From positions 186,001-250,000 of the forward strand of contig DF236966.1 in the NCBI GenBank assembly GCA_000708835.1: 64,000 bases of DNA. Direction: 5' to 3'. The position numbers and the translations under genes are program-made. A model generated the notes under the pieces. That model did not search any database. It was given only the letters and a program-made list of their open reading frames with translations, and was not told where the DNA came from. The DNA is from Klebsormidium nitens. Taxonomy: Eukaryota; Streptophyta; Klebsormidiophyceae; Klebsormidiales; Klebsormidiaceae. The number at the start of each line of letters is the position of its first letter. The first letter of the stretch is position 1. Below are positions 61,516 through 64,000 of the stretch, one piece after another.

Positions 61516-64000
61516 ATGGCAAATGCAAAGCAGCTTTTGGGGCTGCTGGTGGTGGTCTTGTGCACTGGCGTGGCATCAGCCCAGGGCGCTGCGCCGCTGC
61601 CACCCTCCGAAGGTGAGGGCCTGACACCGTCCCATGCTGATGCAAATCTGCTGGGGGTGGGGGATGACTTCAAGAACTTGAGTGCAAGTTTAGCTCAGCT
61701 CCGGTGTTGAATCCTGGGGGCCTATGGCGATTGTTTAAAGTCGATGTGGTAAAGCAGTGAGCTGCATGATGGACTTGGTGGCAAGCGGAAGAGACAAGCG
61801 GAGGGCTTTAATTCGGCGCGGTCCGCCCGCAGCCTCTCTTCATTGAGCTTCGTGCAAGTTGTTTTCCCTATGGGGAGCTTGGAAACTTTAGACCTCTTGA
61901 AGCAAGGCGCAATGTAGGAAAGCGAGGTTTGAGCAGTCTGCTCCATGTTGAAGGACCAGAGGTCGACCACCCAGTCGCATCTGTCACGGCGTGTAGATCA
62001 GCGCCCAACGGCAGCTTCACAGTCCCTGCAAGCTGAGCAAAGCTGCTTTACCGCCTCAAAAGAGTTTGTTTACGGATGGGCCGCTCGTCTGTGCTGAATG
62101 TGGGCTGGGCTGTGCTGAAAGCTCCAGAGCGGAAGCCAAGGGCGCCCTGCACCCCTGGGGCTATACAATATCAGCTGGGGCTTCAAAAAGGCCTGATGTT
62201 GCTCTCTTGACTCACGACATATCATATATCGTACGCCGATTAATATTACCCAATTTCCAACCAATTCATTTACAGGTGGAAGCTTTCATCGGTGTTCTCC
62301 ATCAGTTGCGTAGAATTTTCGATGCCCTTTGGATAACATAACTGCTCAGACATGTCTTCGGACTAGCCAAACTTGGTTTCTGCCTCAGATCTTTTGCGGA
62401 GCTGCACAGGGCCCCAAGATCTGTCACACCCCACCCTTAGTTACGAGTAAAGTTGCCGGGCAGCTAACCAGAAGCCAGTGTACCACCAACCCGGAAAAAC
62501 TGATGCAACTTTCTCCCTTCTGCAGTGGCGGCCATCTTCAGCATTAGGCAAAAATGGCTGGGCAATCCTGTGGTGTATACATGGAACGGGCAGGACCCGT
62601 GCAATCTGTGGAACGGGGTCGTTTGCTTCCAGGACCCGTTTACAGGCAGCAACAATATTGTAGGACTGTGAGTAGCTCCCGGCCCTCGGACTGCTTGCTA
62701 GAATCTCTTGGGGTCTCACTACACCTATCCTGGTCGATCTGCAATCAGAGGAGCTGAACGAAGGGCATGCCCGACTGGTTAAGGCCATTATGTTTGGGCA
62801 GGCGTTTCACTGTTGTTTGAATGCTGAGAGGAATGAGGCCAGTCATGAGCCCGGAGTCCTTCACAATCAAACAGACTTAGTCAACAACATTCTGCATTTT
62901 TTCGTATCGAAGAATGGCACAATCCAACTTCTGAGCTCAGGTTTGGGTGCCTATGAAACGATGACACGCACGCTTGTGAGAATCAAGAATTATGTTTGGT
63001 GTATGTTTCTGCGATCCGCCTGGACTGGGCAGCTCACTCAATGGACAGGTGTTTAGAGAATTGGGTACAGGAAGGTTGCGCACGATCAAATTTTCTTCAG
63101 TCATCAGAGCATCGGAGGTGGCAAGACTATGCAGAGTGCCCTGAGGTTTCAAAAGTGCAGAAGGGCGGCCAGCCTAAAGTGAACAGAAGTAGGAACAATC
63201 AGATTCAGCCAGCTGAGAATGTTAATAGCAGAGTCGCCAAGAAATGATTCTCTCTGAAGTAGGATCTCTTGCTGAGCGTCCAGACTTTTCAAGATTTCCT
63301 TGGATAGCACAGTCAGAATGTGCCTTACTTATGGTCAATTCGTTTGGCCAGGTTGCCACTCGGTTGCTCAAGCATGAGCCAAAGCAAGTTCTTTACTTGT
63401 GCAGGAGCCTTGCAAATGCAAATGTACCTGGGCCGATCCCTCCCGAGGTCGGCAATTTCAGCCGGCTAAACTCTCTCGTCCTCACCAATAATAGGTTCAC
63501 AGGGACCATCCCCCCTGAACTGAGCAGCCTGTTCTACCTCAAGAAGATGTGAGCAGCCAAATCCTAGCCTCCATTCTAATTGCATGCAATTTCTGTCATA
63601 ATGTTTCGAACTAGGGGCCCTCCTTCCAGCTTCTTCTTCCAATAATTGGAATCTTCCAATAATTGGAATCTTCCAATAATCTTGGCAATAATTCGAGCAT
63701 GACACATCCTTTTGAGTCTCTTCTTCTGACTGTTGTAAAATCACCTAACCAGGGTTTCCAAATGAAGATTCTTGGCATCTTTACGTCAGTGTTCTGCCAG
63801 AATATGCAACAAGAACCGCTTCTTGTGGCGCTCCAACTTACCGCTACCTGCCGTGTCAGGTTTCGCAACATGTCTTTTAGTATTGGTTGGTAAGATCGTC
63901 CAGCTGCAGGAGCCAGCAACGGATTCAGGTAGCTATCTGTTCATCTTAATATTCTGGTCTCCAGGCCCTTCCTAAGACAGTGGAGCAGCGCGGATCGAGT
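61516..64000 (+). CDS. LRR receptor-like protein, N-terminal part (runs off the window)
   Basis: Visible exons: 61516..61612, 62526..62667 and 63405..63548; the gene continues past the right end. Exon 1 encodes a signal peptide (LLGLLVVVLCTGVASA) and PPSE. Exon 2 has the LRR N-terminal cap (VAAIFSIRQKWLGN, TWNGQDPCNLWNGVVC) with the paired-cysteine WxGVxC motif. Exon 3 has plant-type LRRs (GPIPPEVGNFSRLNSLVL, NRFTGTIPPELSSLFYL). Phases close at both junctions. This is the usual N-terminus of an LRR receptor kinase or LRR receptor protein at the plasma membrane. Whether a kinase follows cannot be told. Intron 1 is about 900 bp. Confidence 0.85.
63637..63680. repeat. 17-bp palindromic tandem repeat in LRR gene intron
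   Basis: The unit ttccaataattggaatc is repeated about 2.6 times. Each unit contains the near-perfect inverted repeat TTCCAAT-A-ATTGGAA, so the array is both tandem and palindromic and could form stacked hairpins in RNA or DNA. Confidence 0.9.

Noticed and set aside
1-64000. CRISPR arrays, insertion sequences, tRNA or rRNA genes
   Set aside because: No regularly spaced identical repeats with unique spacers, no transposase or integrase frame, and no cloverleaf or rRNA-like stretch was recognised by eye. A dedicated tRNA or covariance-model scan would be needed to exclude small RNAs.

Overview
The window looks like nuclear DNA of a plant-lineage eukaryote. Genes are broken by many short GT-AG introns, reading frames rejoin exactly across splice sites, and the families are plant-type: IRE1 with the plant kinase/KEN layout, an APX-R-like peroxidase, LEA-like proteins and an LRR receptor N-terminus. 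Moderate GC, compact genes and several algal-looking architectures suggest a streptophyte (charophyte, Klebsormidium-like) alga. That placement is inference; no search was possible. Gene structures below were built by hand from reading frames and splice phases.

Layout. Near the left end (464-965, minus) there is a weak candidate for a tiny gene. IRE1, the ER-stress sensor kinase/RNase, runs from 1627 to 10095 (plus). Its second intron holds a long 22-bp minisatellite with an assembly gap. The NEDD8-conjugating enzyme UBC12 is at 10949-12909 (minus). The Ufm1-specific protease UFSP2 is at 13492-19549 (plus). A cytosolic-type small heat shock protein lies at 20460-22638 (minus), with heat-shock-element-like sequence upstream. 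An APX-R-like haem peroxidase with a signal peptide is at 23701-26149 (plus). A short-chain dehydrogenase is at 27463-30935 (minus), and a phospholipid-scramblase family protein at 31584-38383 (plus).

The right half holds two tandem LEA-like paralogues (39665-42169 and 44273-51226, plus), then a multi-exon F-box protein (about 51690-54324, minus), an NmrA-like NAD(P)-binding protein (55811-58956, plus), about 2.5 kb with no convincing gene, and the first exons of an LRR receptor-type protein (61516 to beyond the right end, plus).

The first 23 kb are enriched for protein-quality-control functions: IRE1 (unfolded protein response), UFSP2 (UFMylation), UBC12 (neddylation) and sHSP (chaperone). 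Whether that clustering means anything is unknown. The most unusual structural theme is tandem partial duplication of exons. The IRE1 activation-segment exon, a UFSP2 exon next to the catalytic-Cys exon, and a LEA-like exon each have one or more copies just upstream of the functional exon. In both IRE1 and UFSP2 the nearest copy lies exactly 138 bp upstream, keeps an AG acceptor and is in frame, so use of that acceptor would add 46 residues.
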